Below are positions 1 to 7,987 of a stretch of DNA of 44,240 nucleotides, one piece after another. The notes under the pieces were generated by a model, which did not search any database, was not told the DNA's origin, and saw only the letters and a program-made list of their open reading frames with translations. Source of the stretch: a virus; the IMG/VR virus record IMGVR_UViG_3300042090_003246, positions 1-44,240 of that record. One strand, 5' to 3'. How positions within the stretch are numbered: the first letter of the stretch is position 1; each line of letters opens with the position of its first letter. The translations under genes were made by a program, and so were the position numbers.

Positions 1-645
1 TCAGGCGGCGCGCGGCGCCGTTACGGCGGATGCGGCCGGCAAGGGCACGGTGCCGGCGTAGCGATGAATGAGGACGGCGGTCAAAATGACGCCGGCGCTG
101 AGCGCCAGGACGACGAGAGCGATGGCGATCATCGCTCCGAGCATCGCCGCCTTGCCCTTGGCGTCGCCGCGGCCCTTGGCGACCGAGGCGAACAGCTTGC
201 CGACCGCCTGGAACGCCGGGCCGAGGCCGTTGATCGCGCCCATCGTGTTATGAACCTGCGCCAGCGTATTGTAAGCGGCGAGGCCAATGTTCATCAGCCT
301 ATGTTGGCGGTAGGCGGCGATCCAGGACTCGATGGTGATGATCAGGCCGGTGCCGAGCGCCGGGAAGATGATGGTGACGTACCAGAGGCTCACGGCCCCG
401 TTCAGTTGATCGGCGGTGAAAGCATCGGGGAAGAGGGCGTTCGCCAAGAACAGCAGCGGAAACAGAAAAACTGAGCTGAAGCCGATGGCGCTCTGGATCG
501 CGCCGCACCACACCAACGCCCTGATCGATCCGCCGACCGCCTTCGATTCGACCCAGGCTCGGCCGCAACTTCGGGCGTTCCACCACGAAATCCCGAAGTT
601 CAGCGCCAGGATCAGGTAGAGCCAAATCGGAACCGATCCGTCCAT
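1..645 (-). CDS. Host multi-pass membrane protein, function unknown
   Basis: A 214-residue protein read leftward. I chose the internal ATG at 645, because the 23 codons upstream of it look like leader sequence and the protein then begins MDGSVPIWLY and runs straight into a hydrophobic segment. Four hydrophobic stretches are visible: near the N-terminus (WLYLILALNF), around residues 48-70 (a Leu/Phe-rich stretch), around residues 85-105 (WYVTIIFPALGTGLIITI) and near the C-terminus (MLGAMIAIALVVLALSAGVI). The middle part contains a soluble Gly/Ala/Lys-rich segment. I do not recognise a family. It lies 87 bases beyond the stop of the histidine kinase gene, on the same strand, and could be co-transcribed with it. 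It lies outside the expected prophage end, so I take it as host chromosome. The stop codon sits exactly at the window edge. Confidence 0.7.
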   Translation of the reverse strand: MDGSVPIWLYLILALNFGISWWNARSCGRAWVESKAVGGSIRALVWCGAIQSAIGFSSVFLFPLLFLANALFPDAFTADQLNGAVSLWYVTIIFPALGTGLIITIESWIAAYRQHRLMNIGLAAYNTLAQVHNTMGAINGLGPAFQAVGKLFASVAKGRGDAKGKAAMLGAMIAIALVVLALSAGVILTAVLIHRYAGTVPLPAASAVTAPRAA

Positions 646-732
646 GGCGACGTTCCCCTGCCAGGCGCCCGCCAACGACGTCGCAAATCTCCCCCGCTCG
701 AGGCGGCTTGGCAAGACGTCGCCGAAGCGCCT

Positions 733-2307
733 TTACGCCGCAGCGCGGCGGCTCCAGCGGCGGGCGCGGCGCCGAGCGCGCTGCTCGGGCGTCTCTTCGG
801 GCGGCGCGCTGGGGTCGAGTTGCGGCAGCGCGTCCATCACCCGCTCGGGCGGGAAGACGACGACGACCTCGGTGCCGACGCGCAGCTTCGAGTTGAGGCG
901 GAACTCGCCGCCATGCAGCTCGACCAGGCCCTTGACGATCGGCAGGCCGAGGCCGGAGCCCTCTTCGGCGTTCTTCTGCGCCAGCGAGCCGCGGCCGAAC
1001 GACGACAGCACGATCGGGATTTCTTCTTCGGCGATGCCGGGGCCGGTGTCGCGGATCGACAGATATTGCCCGCCGGCGCTGGTCCAGCCGACCTTGATCG
1101 TGATCGTTCCGCCCTGCGGCGTGAACTTGATCGCGTTGCTGAGCAGGTTGAGCGTCACCTGGCGCACCGCCTTCTCGTCGGCCCAGATGCGCGGCAGGTC
1201 GCTGTCGAGCTGCTCGACGACGTCGATGTTGCGGCCCTTGGCGCGCATCGCCAGCAGGTGGCGGCATTCCTCGACCACGCCGGGCAGCGACACCGATTCT
1301 TCCTTCAGCTCGTAGCGGCCCGCTTCGACCCGGGACAGGTCGAGGATCTCGTTGATCAGCATCAGCAGGTGCTGGCCGCTCGAATGGATGTCGTTGGAAT
1401 AGTCCTTGTAGACCGCGACCGAATGGGCGCCGAACAGCTCGGCCTTCATCACCTCCGAGAAGCCGAGGATGGCGTTGAGCGGCGTGCGCAACTCGTGGCT
1501 CATCGTCGCCAGGAAGCGCGACTTGGCGAGATTGGCGCTCTCGGCGCGCCGCCGCGCTTCGTCGGAATTGAGCTTGGCCTGCTCCAGCTCGGCGATCAGC
1601 GCGTCCTTTTCCGCCTGGAACGACAGGCCGGCGAGCGAGGTGCGATGCAGTCGGTTGGCGAGGATGACGAAATAGACGAGGATGCCGACGCACAGCGCCG
1701 ACATCAGCAGCGCTTGCCCGCGCGTCGTCGGTCCGAGCGCGTAGACGATCGAAATCGCCATCGGCAGCAGGCCGCCGGCGACGGCGAAGGGAATCGCCGA
1801 GGCGACCATCGCCGTCATGCCCGAAATCAGCAGCAGCACGACCAGCACGAAGGTGCGGGCGTTGGGGTCGGGCGATTGCAGCAGCAGAACGACGAGCAGC
1901 GCCCATGCGCCGCCGGCGAAGGTCTCGGCGACGATGAATTTACGCCGCCAGGCGGGCGACGCCTTTTCCGGCTCGCGCAGATCGAGGAAGGCGATCGCCA
2001 GCCCGTAGCGCACCGCCAGCGAAACGGCGAGCAGGACGCCCCAACTGACGACCTTCGGCGTCGGCACCCAGTAGAAGGCGATCGCACCGACGGCGAGCGC
2101 GACCAGCGCCATCGCCGGCGTCGCGCCGGCGACGCTGTTGGCGAACAGCCGCGCCAGCGAGGCGTATTGGCCGGTGAAGTCGATGGTGTTGGTGGTGAGG
2201 GTCTGGCGCGCCTGGCGCAGCTTGAGCGTCATCGCGCGCCGCCGCGCCGCGGCGGCGGGATCGCCGACGCGACCCTTGTCGTTTTTTTCCGCCGCACCCT
2301 CGACCAT
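733..2307 (-). CDS. Host membrane-bound sensor histidine kinase (PdhS/DivJ-like)
   Basis: A 524-residue protein from the ATG at 2307 (MVEGAAEKND); a second plausible start is the Met at 2232. The N-terminal part has about six hydrophobic segments (roughly residues 62-220), followed by a short coiled coil (about 232-260). The HisKA dimerisation/phosphotransfer motif is LATMSHELRTPLNAILGF with the phospho-acceptor His at about residue 271. The ATPase domain follows with the N box (LNLLSNAIKFT, about 386-396), the G1 box (DTGPGI, about 417) and the G2 box (GSGLGLPIVKGLVELHGG). The family autophosphorylates on His and passes phosphate to a response regulator; partner and signal cannot be read from the sequence. 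The architecture resembles alphaproteobacterial cell-cycle kinases of the PleC/DivJ/PdhS group. The Arg-rich C-terminus is ordinary high-GC tail. I treat it as the host gene flanking the prophage. Confidence 0.9.
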   Translation of the reverse strand: MVEGAAEKNDKGRVGDPAAAARRRAMTLKLRQARQTLTTNTIDFTGQYASLARLFANSVAGATPAMALVALAVGAIAFYWVPTPKVVSWGVLLAVSLAVRYGLAIAFLDLREPEKASPAWRRKFIVAETFAGGAWALLVVLLLQSPDPNARTFVLVVLLLISGMTAMVASAIPFAVAGGLLPMAISIVYALGPTTRGQALLMSALCVGILVYFVILANRLHRTSLAGLSFQAEKDALIAELEQAKLNSDEARRRAESANLAKSRFLATMSHELRTPLNAILGFSEVMKAELFGAHSVAVYKDYSNDIHSSGQHLLMLINEILDLSRVEAGRYELKEESVSLPGVVEECRHLLAMRAKGRNIDVVEQLDSDLPRIWADEKAVRQVTLNLLSNAIKFTPQGGTITIKVGWTSAGGQYLSIRDTGPGIAEEEIPIVLSSFGRGSLAQKNAEEGSGLGLPIVKGLVELHGGEFRLNSKLRVGTEVVVVFPPERVMDALPQLDPSAPPEETPEQRARRRARRWSRRAAA

Positions 2308-2915
2308 GATCGCCCGACGCGCGCACGCCACACCCCTTTCAGGATCATGACGATTAATCCTTAACGAGCGGCTACGACCGGCGCCCAAATCTGCGCCAAA
2401 CCCTTTCTTTTGCAAGGGGAAGGGGGCGCTGATCGCCGCCGCGCCGGGCCTCGCCGGCTGTGCCGCGCAAGATCATCTGACATAGGCGGGATTGAGTGGG
2501 ATTTGGCGGGCGGTCGCGGGCCTGTGGGCTGAAAAAGTGGGCCTCTGCGGGCGTCGGCGGGAGCTGGCATAGCTCGGCGGCCGCGCAAGATCAAATGGCT
2601 CAGAGCGAGCGGCGGCGGCCGAACGGCGGCGACCTAAGCCGTTGAAATTGCGTGGGCGCCATTCTGGCGGTGGCGTCGAACCGGAAACTGGCCGCAGAGG
2701 CGGCGGCCGGCGGACAAAACCGCGCAAAGGACCGGAAAATCGGGCGGAAGCGCGAATATCGGCCGAAAAGGCGATTGTGGCGAACCGGAAAGCGAAAGCG
2801 GCCTAAAACGCGTCTTTTCGGGGTCTCAAACCGTCGGCGGCGGGGCTATCGGAAGAGGCGAGTCAACAGGCCGCGGCGGCGCGCCAGGCCAGCGACGGCG
2901 CCTCGAAATCGAAAG
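2308..2915. other. Gene-free stretch expected to contain the left prophage end (attL)
   Basis: No convincing gene lies between the kinase start and the stop of the small leftward membrane protein. The kinase promoter should occupy the first 100 bases or so. In Mu-type phages the repressor reads toward the left end, so the host/phage junction should be here. A 13-bp direct repeat CCGCGCAAGATCA occurs at 2463-2475 and 2581-2593. Three ACCGGAAA motifs follow at 2680, 2731 and 2784. The exact terminal dinucleotide and the 5-bp target duplication expected of Mu cannot be fixed, because the right end is not in view. Confidence 0.5.
2680..2791. promoter_or_regulatory. Triple ACCGGAAA motif, candidate transposase-binding end sites
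   Basis: The 8-mer ACCGGAAA appears at 2680-2687, 2731-2738 and 2784-2791, in the same orientation and 51 and 53 bases apart, close to five helical turns. The two outer copies share a longer core, CGAACCGGAAA. In Mu, MuA binds three related sites at each end (L1-L3, R1-R3), and the place is right for the left-end set. This assignment is inference; a matching set at the right end is not available in the window. Confidence 0.4.
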
Positions 2916-3185
2916 TCAACGCGGGGTCGGCGGGGGCAGCCGGTCGCGGATTTCGCGAAGCAGATCCCGCACGCTCTTCATCCAGGCGAAGACCCAGATG
3001 AGAATGCCGACCGCGATCGCGCCCTCGAAAAGGGTCCAAACGGCCGTCTCCCCGCCGAATGTGCCGGTCGCGACAATGACAAAGAGGACGAAGTACGAAA
3101 GCGCCGCGAAACCAAGCAAGCCGATCGCCAGGCGGCCGAGAGCATGCCAATTTATCGCCCGTTCGACGGGCGCGCTCGAAGACAT
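2916..3185 (-). CDS. Small two-helix membrane protein downstream of the repressor
   Basis: An 89-residue protein (MSSSAPVERAINWHALGRLA...) whose start lies 10 bases past the repressor stop codon, so it is almost certainly in the same leftward lysogenic transcript. Two hydrophobic segments are visible (LAIGLLGFAALSYFVLFVIV and AVGILIWVFAWM), with a charged, Arg-rich C-terminal tail (SVRDLLREIRDRLPPPTPR). It has no recognised family. Co-expression with the repressor means it would be made in the lysogen; superinfection exclusion or another lysogenic-conversion role is possible but only inferred from position and size. It is the gene nearest the expected left end. Confidence 0.7.
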   Translation of the reverse strand: MSSSAPVERAINWHALGRLAIGLLGFAALSYFVLFVIVATGTFGGETAVWTLFEGAIAVGILIWVFAWMKSVRDLLREIRDRLPPPTPR

Positions 3186-3195
3186 CGAAGGTTCC

Positions 3196-3888
3196 TCACA
3201 ACCGGTTGTCCCACCATATCACCTTGCCGATGATGGCCAAAGCGCCGTCACGGCCGGGTTTGACGATCTCGATCGGGTAGCCGGCGTGATTGTCGGACAG
3301 GATGGCGACGAAGCCCTCGCCGATGTCGCGCAGGCGCTTCAAACGCAGATCGCCGCCCTGGATGAAGATGAAGATGTCGTCCGGCCTCTGGCGCTCGACC
3401 GGCGCCTTGCGCGCCCGTGAGCGAAACGGCCGCAACTGCTTCTGGCGCTCGTCGACGATCAGGGTAGCGCCGTCGCGGATGGTCGGCGCCATGGAGTCGC
3501 CGGCGCAGCGCAGGCATGAAAGATCGGCGTCGCGCGGCGCGAAGGTTCGCAGGTACTCCAACGGCAGCGCGAGCGCGCCGACCGGCATGACCACGTCGGC
3601 GGCGCGGCCGGCGCCGGCCGCAGCCTCGACGTCGAGCACCGGGATCGAGACCGCCGCCGGAACGTGCTGCGGCTCGCTCGGTGGCAGAAAATAGCCAATC
3701 GGGCGATCCGTCGCCTCAGCGAGAGCCGCCAGCTCGGCGAAGTCCGGCCAGGTCTTGCCGTCGATCCAACTCTGCAGCGTCTTGCGGGTGAACCGGCCGC
3801 CGGAACGGCCGGCGAACGCAAGGGCGTTGCGCCGGCCACCGATCGCCAGCGCGATCCGATCGCGCAGGAACGCAAGTTCATGCGACAT
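3196..3888 (-). CDS. LexA/CI-type phage repressor with S24 peptidase domain
   Basis: A 230-residue protein from the ATG at 3888 (MSHELAFLRD); an ATG at 3960 would put the start across the operator region and is less likely. The N-terminus is a helix-turn-helix region (about residues 5-65, including TRKTLQSWIDGKTWPDFAELAAL). The C-terminal S24/LexA-like domain holds the catalytic Ser in CAGDSMAPTIRDG (about Ser132) and the Lys in LRLKRL (about Lys184). An insert rich in Arg/Lys (about 148-170) separates the two catalytic parts, which is longer than in LexA. The family binds operator DNA as dimers and is inactivated by self-cleavage after DNA damage, so induction by the SOS response is likely. 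No Ala-Gly or Cys-Gly cleavage site is certain; the Ala/Gly-rich linker around 88-96 (EAAAGAGRAAD) is a candidate. It differs from the Mu c repressor family. Confidence 0.9.
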   Translation of the reverse strand: MSHELAFLRDRIALAIGGRRNALAFAGRSGGRFTRKTLQSWIDGKTWPDFAELAALAEATDRPIGYFLPPSEPQHVPAAVSIPVLDVEAAAGAGRAADVVMPVGALALPLEYLRTFAPRDADLSCLRCAGDSMAPTIRDGATLIVDERQKQLRPFRSRARKAPVERQRPDDIFIFIQGGDLRLKRLRDIGEGFVAILSDNHAGYPIEIVKPGRDGALAIIGKVIWWDNRL

Positions 3889-3900
3889 CGGGTCGCCCCG

Positions 3901-4000
3901 TGGCGGAAAACCGCCAGTTAAGATCAATATGTCTTGACGGAAGTGGAAATTCATCGCCACTATGGCGGCGCGGCTGATTTGAAGTGGCGGAAATACGCCA
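3901..4000. promoter_or_regulatory. Divergent early/lysogenic control region with three inverted-repeat operators
   Basis: Three inverted repeats share the half-site TGGCG/CGCCA. They are TGGCGGAAAACCGCCA (3901-3916), CGCCACTATGGCG (3955-3967) and TGGCGGAAATACGCCA (3985-4000). They lie between the leftward repressor and the rightward Ner-like gene. They are likely operators for the repressor, for Ner, or for both. The first lies just upstream of the repressor start, the second would overlap the predicted early promoter -10 region, and the third covers the early leader. Confidence 0.65.
3934..3963 (+). promoter_or_regulatory. Probable early promoter (Pe)
   Basis: TTGACG at 3934-3939 is a good -35 box. 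With an 18-base spacer, CACTAT at 3958-3963 could be a weak -10 box, lying inside the middle operator. Repressor bound there would block initiation. The reading is by eye only. Confidence 0.4.
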
Positions 4001-4016
4001 CAGGAGCGACGGGGCG

Positions 4017-4340
4017 GTGACTAGGGCGCGGATCAAGGGCTGGCATTCAGCCGACATCGTCGCCGCCGTTCGCAAGAAGGGGACGTCGCTGGTGGCGATC
4101 TCCGGCGATCTCGGCCTGACCCGTTCGGCGGCGTCGCGCGCGCTGCTCATCCCGCACACGCGCGTCAACCGGGCGATCGCCGACCTGATCGGCGTTTCGG
4201 CCCATGAACTCTGGCCCTGCTGGTTTGACGCCACCGGTCGGCGCATTCGCGCGCGCTCCCCTCGCTCGCGCCTGTCTTCCACGACTCGCGTTTCGGAGTC
4301 GAGCCCCGCCGCGTTCCCGTCCTCGAAAACGGCAGCCTAA
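4017..4340 (+). CDS. Ner-like DNA-binding regulator (Nlp family)
   Basis: A 107-residue protein starting at GTG 4017, placed 10 bases after AGGAG at 4002-4006. An upstream in-frame GTG at 3984 is less likely because it lies inside an operator repeat. The N-terminal 70 residues match the Ner/Nlp fold: WHSADIVAAVRKKGTSLVAI, then a turn and recognition helix (GLTRSAASRALLIP), then RVNRAIADLIGVSAHELWPCWF. In Mu, Ner is the first early protein and turns down both the early and the repressor promoters, and the position here is the same. The last 35 residues are a Ser/Arg-rich extension not found in Mu Ner. The next gene begins 3 bases after its stop. Confidence 0.85.
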   Translation: MTRARIKGWHSADIVAAVRKKGTSLVAISGDLGLTRSAASRALLIPHTRVNRAIADLIGVSAHELWPCWFDATGRRIRARSPRSRLSSTTRVSESSPAAFPSSKTAA

Positions 4341-4343
4341 CCG

Positions 4344-5153
4344 ATGTCGAAGACCGTTCGTATCGACCAAATCGACGCAAGCATCCGGCTGCGGCCGGTC
4401 GACCCTGACCACGCCGCCTTTATCGCAGCGTCGATCGAGGCGGTTGGCCTCAAGCACCCGATCGTCATTCGCCCGGCCGGCGACGGCTACAAGCTGACGA
4501 TCGGCGCCCATCGGTTCGCCGCCTTCAAGCTGCTCGGTTGGACCGAGCTGGTCGTCGGCGACCAGGCGATCATCCGCGAAGAGGCAGAAGAAGACGCCAA
4601 GATTTCCGAGATCGACGAGAACCTGGCGCGCCACGAGCTCAATGCGCTCGACCGCGCCGTGTTCCTCGCCGAGCGGCGCCGTCTCTACGAGGAGAAGCGC
4701 CGGGTGGCCGCCAAGGGCGGGGATCGGAAGTCCGACGCGTTCAAGTCGCAATCATTGCGAATTGATCTTTCGCCCCGGTTTACCGAGGACGTGGCCGAGC
4801 GCGTCGGCCTGTCGGAGCGGACGGTTCAACTGGCGCTGCGGATCGCTTCCGGCCTCGACCGCGAGGCGATGGCCGCGCTGCGCGGCACGAAGATGGAGCG
4901 CAACCAGCAGGAGCTGCTGGCGCTGGTCGAACTGTCGGCTGCTCAGCAGCGCGCCGCCGCCAAGGCGATCGCGGCCGGCGAGGCCAAGACGGTCGCGCAA
5001 GCGCGCGTCGCGATCGGCGTCGACAAGGAAGTCGCCAACGATCCGCAGGGCCGCGCCTACGCCGCGCTGCTGGCGAACTGGGAAAAGGCCGACGCCAAGA
5101 CGCGGCGGGCGTTCCTGAAGGCGATCGACGCGCAGATCGTCAAGAAGGGCTGA
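4344..5153 (+). CDS. ParB-like nuclease-domain protein
   Basis: A 269-residue protein. The N-terminal 100 residues form a ParB/Sulfiredoxin-like domain: IEAVGLKHPIVIRPAGDGYK, then the GxxR-type box GAHRFAAFKLLGW (about 54-66), then IDENLARHELNALDRA (about 90-105). The central part carries a helix-turn-helix region (FTEDVAERVGLSERTVQLALRIASGL), as in ParB proteins. The C-terminal part is helical. In ParB this fold binds CTP and centromere-like DNA; in phages related proteins act as DNA-binding regulators or nucleases. Its task here is unknown. It sits between the Ner-like gene and the transposase, where Mu itself has no such gene. I do not see a ParA partner, so plasmid-type partition is unlikely. 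Confidence 0.85.
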   Translation: MSKTVRIDQIDASIRLRPVDPDHAAFIAASIEAVGLKHPIVIRPAGDGYKLTIGAHRFAAFKLLGWTELVVGDQAIIREEAEEDAKISEIDENLARHELNALDRAVFLAERRRLYEEKRRVAAKGGDRKSDAFKSQSLRIDLSPRFTEDVAERVGLSERTVQLALRIASGLDREAMAALRGTKMERNQQELLALVELSAAQQRAAAKAIAAGEAKTVAQARVAIGVDKEVANDPQGRAYAALLANWEKADAKTRRAFLKAIDAQIVKKG

Positions 5154-5157
5154 CGCG

Positions 5158-5643
5158 ATGAAGGCCCTGACCGTCTGGCAGCCCTGGGCGTCGCTGATCA
5201 TCCTCGGCGCCAAGCCATACGAGTTTCGCGGCTGGGCGGCGCCGAAGGCGGTTCGCGGCGAGCGCATCGCGATCCACGCCGGGGCGCGCAAGGTCAAGCG
5301 CGACGAGATCGCCGACCTGATCATCCGGCTACACGATGAGCCCTGGTCGACCGGGCTGATCAAAGACCTCGCGCTGCCGCTGCTCGATCGCGCGCTGCTG
5401 AGGCCCGGCATCCTGCCGCTCGCCTCGATCGTCGGAACCGCCGTGCTCGGCGCCCCGGTGCGCGCGCAGACGCTGAAAAAGGAGTTCGGGACGCCGCCGA
5501 ACGACAGCCGGCGCATCCAATACAGCCTTTGGGCATGGCCGATGGGTGACCCCCAGGCGCTCGAACCCATTCAGCCGGCGCGTGGCGCGCAAGGGTTCTG
5601 GGAATGGGGCCAAGCCGACTTCTTCAGCGCGGACGTCGTCTGA
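5158..5643 (+). CDS. ASCH-domain protein
   Basis: A 161-residue protein. The start MKALTVWQPWASLIILGAKP followed by YEFRGW and RIAIHAGARKV is the typical opening of the ASCH fold, a PUA-like beta barrel that binds RNA or modified nucleosides. The C-terminal half carries IVGTAVLGAPVR and YSLWAWPMGDPQAL, which fits the second half of the barrel. Some ASCH proteins hydrolyse N4-acetylcytidine; catalytic competence cannot be judged here. The stop codon overlaps the transposase start by one base, so translation is likely coupled. Confidence 0.8.
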   Translation: MKALTVWQPWASLIILGAKPYEFRGWAAPKAVRGERIAIHAGARKVKRDEIADLIIRLHDEPWSTGLIKDLALPLLDRALLRPGILPLASIVGTAVLGAPVRAQTLKKEFGTPPNDSRRIQYSLWAWPMGDPQALEPIQPARGAQGFWEWGQADFFSADVV

Positions 5644-7964
5644 TGCGCGACTGGCTCTCGCCGCAGGAACTCGCCGACCTCGGTTTGCCGGGCCTGCCCG
5701 ACAGCAAGCAAGGCTGGAACGAGCTGATCGACCGCGAGGGCTGGCTGGAGCGCAAGGGCAAGGTGCGGCCGCGCCGCGGCAAGGGCGGCGGCTTCGAATA
5801 TCACGTCGACCTGCTGCCGCCGGCGGCGCTGGCGTCGTATGCGGCCCGCGCCATCGGCGCGGTGGAAATCCCGCGCGAGGACCTCGCCGCCGCCGCGGCC
5901 GACCCGCAGGCGGCGCAACTGACATTGCCGGCGCTGGAGTCGCGCGACGCGCGGCTGGCGCTGATCGCGGCGGCCGATCGCTTCGCGCGCAACGCCTCGC
6001 TGTCGCGCCGCACCGCCGACACCGCGTTCTCGGCGCTCTACGGGCTCGACAAGCTCGACATCGCGCCATGGATCAAGGCCGCCGTCGGCCGCCTGTCGCC
6101 GCGGACCCTCGCCCGTTGGCGCGAACAGACGAAGAACGGTTCGGCCTCCCGCCTCGGCGTCGATCGCGGCGCGGCGCGGCGCGGCAAGGGGGTGCTGGCG
6201 ACGGCCGAGGGCGGCGAGGTCAGGCGCTACATACTCGCGCTGGTTGCGCACCAGCCGCACCTTTCGGCCGACCACGTGCGCGAGTGCGTCGCGGCCAAGT
6301 TCCCCGCCTTTGCGCCGCCGCCGGTCAGGACCTTCCAGCACGTTTTGAAGGACCTTAAACGGACCGAAGGGGCGCTGCTCGCCAAGATCACCAATCCCGA
6401 CGCGTTCAAGTCGCGCTTCCGCCTGTCGGGCGTGAAATCGCATCCGGTGTCGCGCCTCAACGAGCTGTGGCAGATCGACGCCTCGCCGGCCGACGCTCTG
6501 TGCGTCGACGGCCGCCACTCGATCTACGCCTGCGTCGACATCTTCTCGCGCCGGCTCTCCATCCAGGTCACGCGGACGCCGCGGGCCGAGAGCGTCGCGC
6601 TGCTGATGCGCCGCGCCATCCTCGCCTGGGGCGTTCCGGAGCGGGTCAAGACCGACAACGGCTCGGATTTCAAGGCCAAGGCGACGCAGCGGCTGTTCGC
6701 TTCTCTGCAGATCGAAACCGAAGCCTCGACGCCCTTCAGTCCCGAACAGAAAGGCCACATCGAGCGCGCGATCGGCACGCTGCAGCGCGATCTGATGCCG
6801 CTGCTGCCCGGCTTCATCGGCCACAGCGTCAAGGATCGCTCGGTGATCGAAGAGCGCAAGGCGTTCTCGGCCCGGCTCGGCGAGAGCGACGCCGAGGCGT
6901 TCTGCGTCGAGCTGAAGGCGGCCGAGTTGCAGCGCTATTGCAACGAATGGGCGGAAAACCGTTACGCCCACCGGCCGCACGATGGGCTGGCCGGCGCGAC
7001 GCCGTTCGCTGCGGCCGCCGCCTATCCCGGCAAGGTCAAGCGCATCGACGACCTGCGGGCGCTCGACCTGCTGCTCGCGCCGATCGCCGGCAAGGACGGC
7101 CTGCGCGTCGTCGGCAAGACCGGCCTGCGCATCGATCATTCGCACTACATCTTCGCCGCGGCGATGCCCGGCACGCCGGTGTTCGTGCGCATGGACCCGG
7201 CCGACATGGGCCGCGCCTTCGTCTTCGAGCCCGACGGCGAAACCTATCTCGGCGAGGCGGTCTGCCCCGAGCTCGCCGGCGTCGATCCGGCCGAAGCGGT
7301 GGCGCGGGCGCGCGCCGAACAGAAGAAGCTGCTCGAAGCCGGCGCCAAGGAACTGCGCGCCGACATGCGCAAGATCCGCCCGCGCGACCTGGCGCAGGCG
7401 GTGCTCGGCCGCGCCGAGGAAAAAGCCGCCGAGATCGTCGCCTTCCCGCGCGGCCACGACGTCTACGCCACGCCGGCGCTCGACGCCGCCGGCGAAGCGC
7501 TGCGGGCGCCGCCGGCGCCGGCGCTGCCGTCGCCTGACGATGCTCGCGCCCTGATGGCGCAATATGAACGGCAACACGACGCCAACGTCGCCAAGGTCGA
7601 GCGCGAGCTCGCCGGCGCGCAGGCCGAGGGCGGCGCCGACGTCGTCGCGCTCAGGGCGCGCGCGACGCTGCCGCAGCGCATGGCGCTGTTTCGCGAACTC
7701 GACGCGCTCGATCGCAACGGCGTCGCGCTCATCGCCAGCGATCTGAGCTGGCACGCCGCGTTCCGCCGCGCGCCCGAGTTCATCGGCGCGATGACGACGC
7801 CGTCCGAGCGCTATCGCCACGTGCTGTTCCTGCTCGCGCGCCGCGCCGTCAACGAGGCGCTGCATCCCTACGAGGACCGCTGGCTCGGCCATTACCTGAC
7901 CAGCGGCGAATACGAAACGACGGCCGGTCTGGTCGCGGATTTTGGCGAGGCGGCCCTGAGGTAG
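5643..7964 (+). CDS. A: MuA-type DDE transposase
   Basis: A 773-residue protein; the start ATG at 5643 overlaps the preceding stop codon. Residues 1-70 are the Mu-type winged-helix DNA-binding domain (WLSPQELADLGLPGLPDSKQ ... GWLERKGK). An HTH and end-binding region follows (about 110-260). The RNase H-like core has the DDE triad: Asp279 in ELWQIDASPAD, Asp338 in RVKTDNGSDFKA and Glu374 in EQKGHIERAIGTLQRDL, with spacing close to Mu (269, 336, 392). After the core come a beta-barrel region (residues about 470-560) and a C-terminal helical region that in Mu binds MuB and ClpX. The length is slightly above Mu A (663 residues). It catalyses strand transfer for integration and for replicative transposition. 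All catalytic residues are present, so it looks functional. Confidence 0.97.
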   Translation: MRDWLSPQELADLGLPGLPDSKQGWNELIDREGWLERKGKVRPRRGKGGGFEYHVDLLPPAALASYAARAIGAVEIPREDLAAAAADPQAAQLTLPALESRDARLALIAAADRFARNASLSRRTADTAFSALYGLDKLDIAPWIKAAVGRLSPRTLARWREQTKNGSASRLGVDRGAARRGKGVLATAEGGEVRRYILALVAHQPHLSADHVRECVAAKFPAFAPPPVRTFQHVLKDLKRTEGALLAKITNPDAFKSRFRLSGVKSHPVSRLNELWQIDASPADALCVDGRHSIYACVDIFSRRLSIQVTRTPRAESVALLMRRAILAWGVPERVKTDNGSDFKAKATQRLFASLQIETEASTPFSPEQKGHIERAIGTLQRDLMPLLPGFIGHSVKDRSVIEERKAFSARLGESDAEAFCVELKAAELQRYCNEWAENRYAHRPHDGLAGATPFAAAAAYPGKVKRIDDLRALDLLLAPIAGKDGLRVVGKTGLRIDHSHYIFAAAMPGTPVFVRMDPADMGRAFVFEPDGETYLGEAVCPELAGVDPAEAVARARAEQKKLLEAGAKELRADMRKIRPRDLAQAVLGRAEEKAAEIVAFPRGHDVYATPALDAAGEALRAPPAPALPSPDDARALMAQYERQHDANVAKVERELAGAQAEGGADVVALRARATLPQRMALFRELDALDRNGVALIASDLSWHAAFRRAPEFIGAMTTPSERYRHVLFLLARRAVNEALHPYEDRWLGHYLTSGEYETTAGLVADFGEAALR

Positions 7965-7987
7965 CGGCGTGCGCCGTCTCGCAAAAG

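Noticed and set aside
299-1906. Minus-strand frame overlapping the histidine kinase
   Set aside because: Same strand but another frame; low-complexity Arg/Ala sequence without motifs, while the kinase frame shows all HK boxes.
2463-2593. 13-bp direct repeat CCGCGCAAGATCA as att duplication
   Set aside because: Mu-type insertion duplicates only about 5 bp, and both copies lie on the same side of the phage genes. It is probably chance or a host element.
2652-3233. Plus-strand frame of 193 codons over the left-end region
   Set aside because: Very Arg/Lys-rich and runs antisense to the membrane protein and across the presumed end sites. No family pattern.
3889-3960. Upstream ATG start of the repressor at 3960
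   Set aside because: It would place 24 extra residues over the operators and promoter; the MSHELAFLRDRIA start fits the HTH domain better.
4344-5153. Plasmid-type partition system
   Set aside because: Only a ParB-like gene is present, with no ParA gene and no obvious parS repeats nearby.
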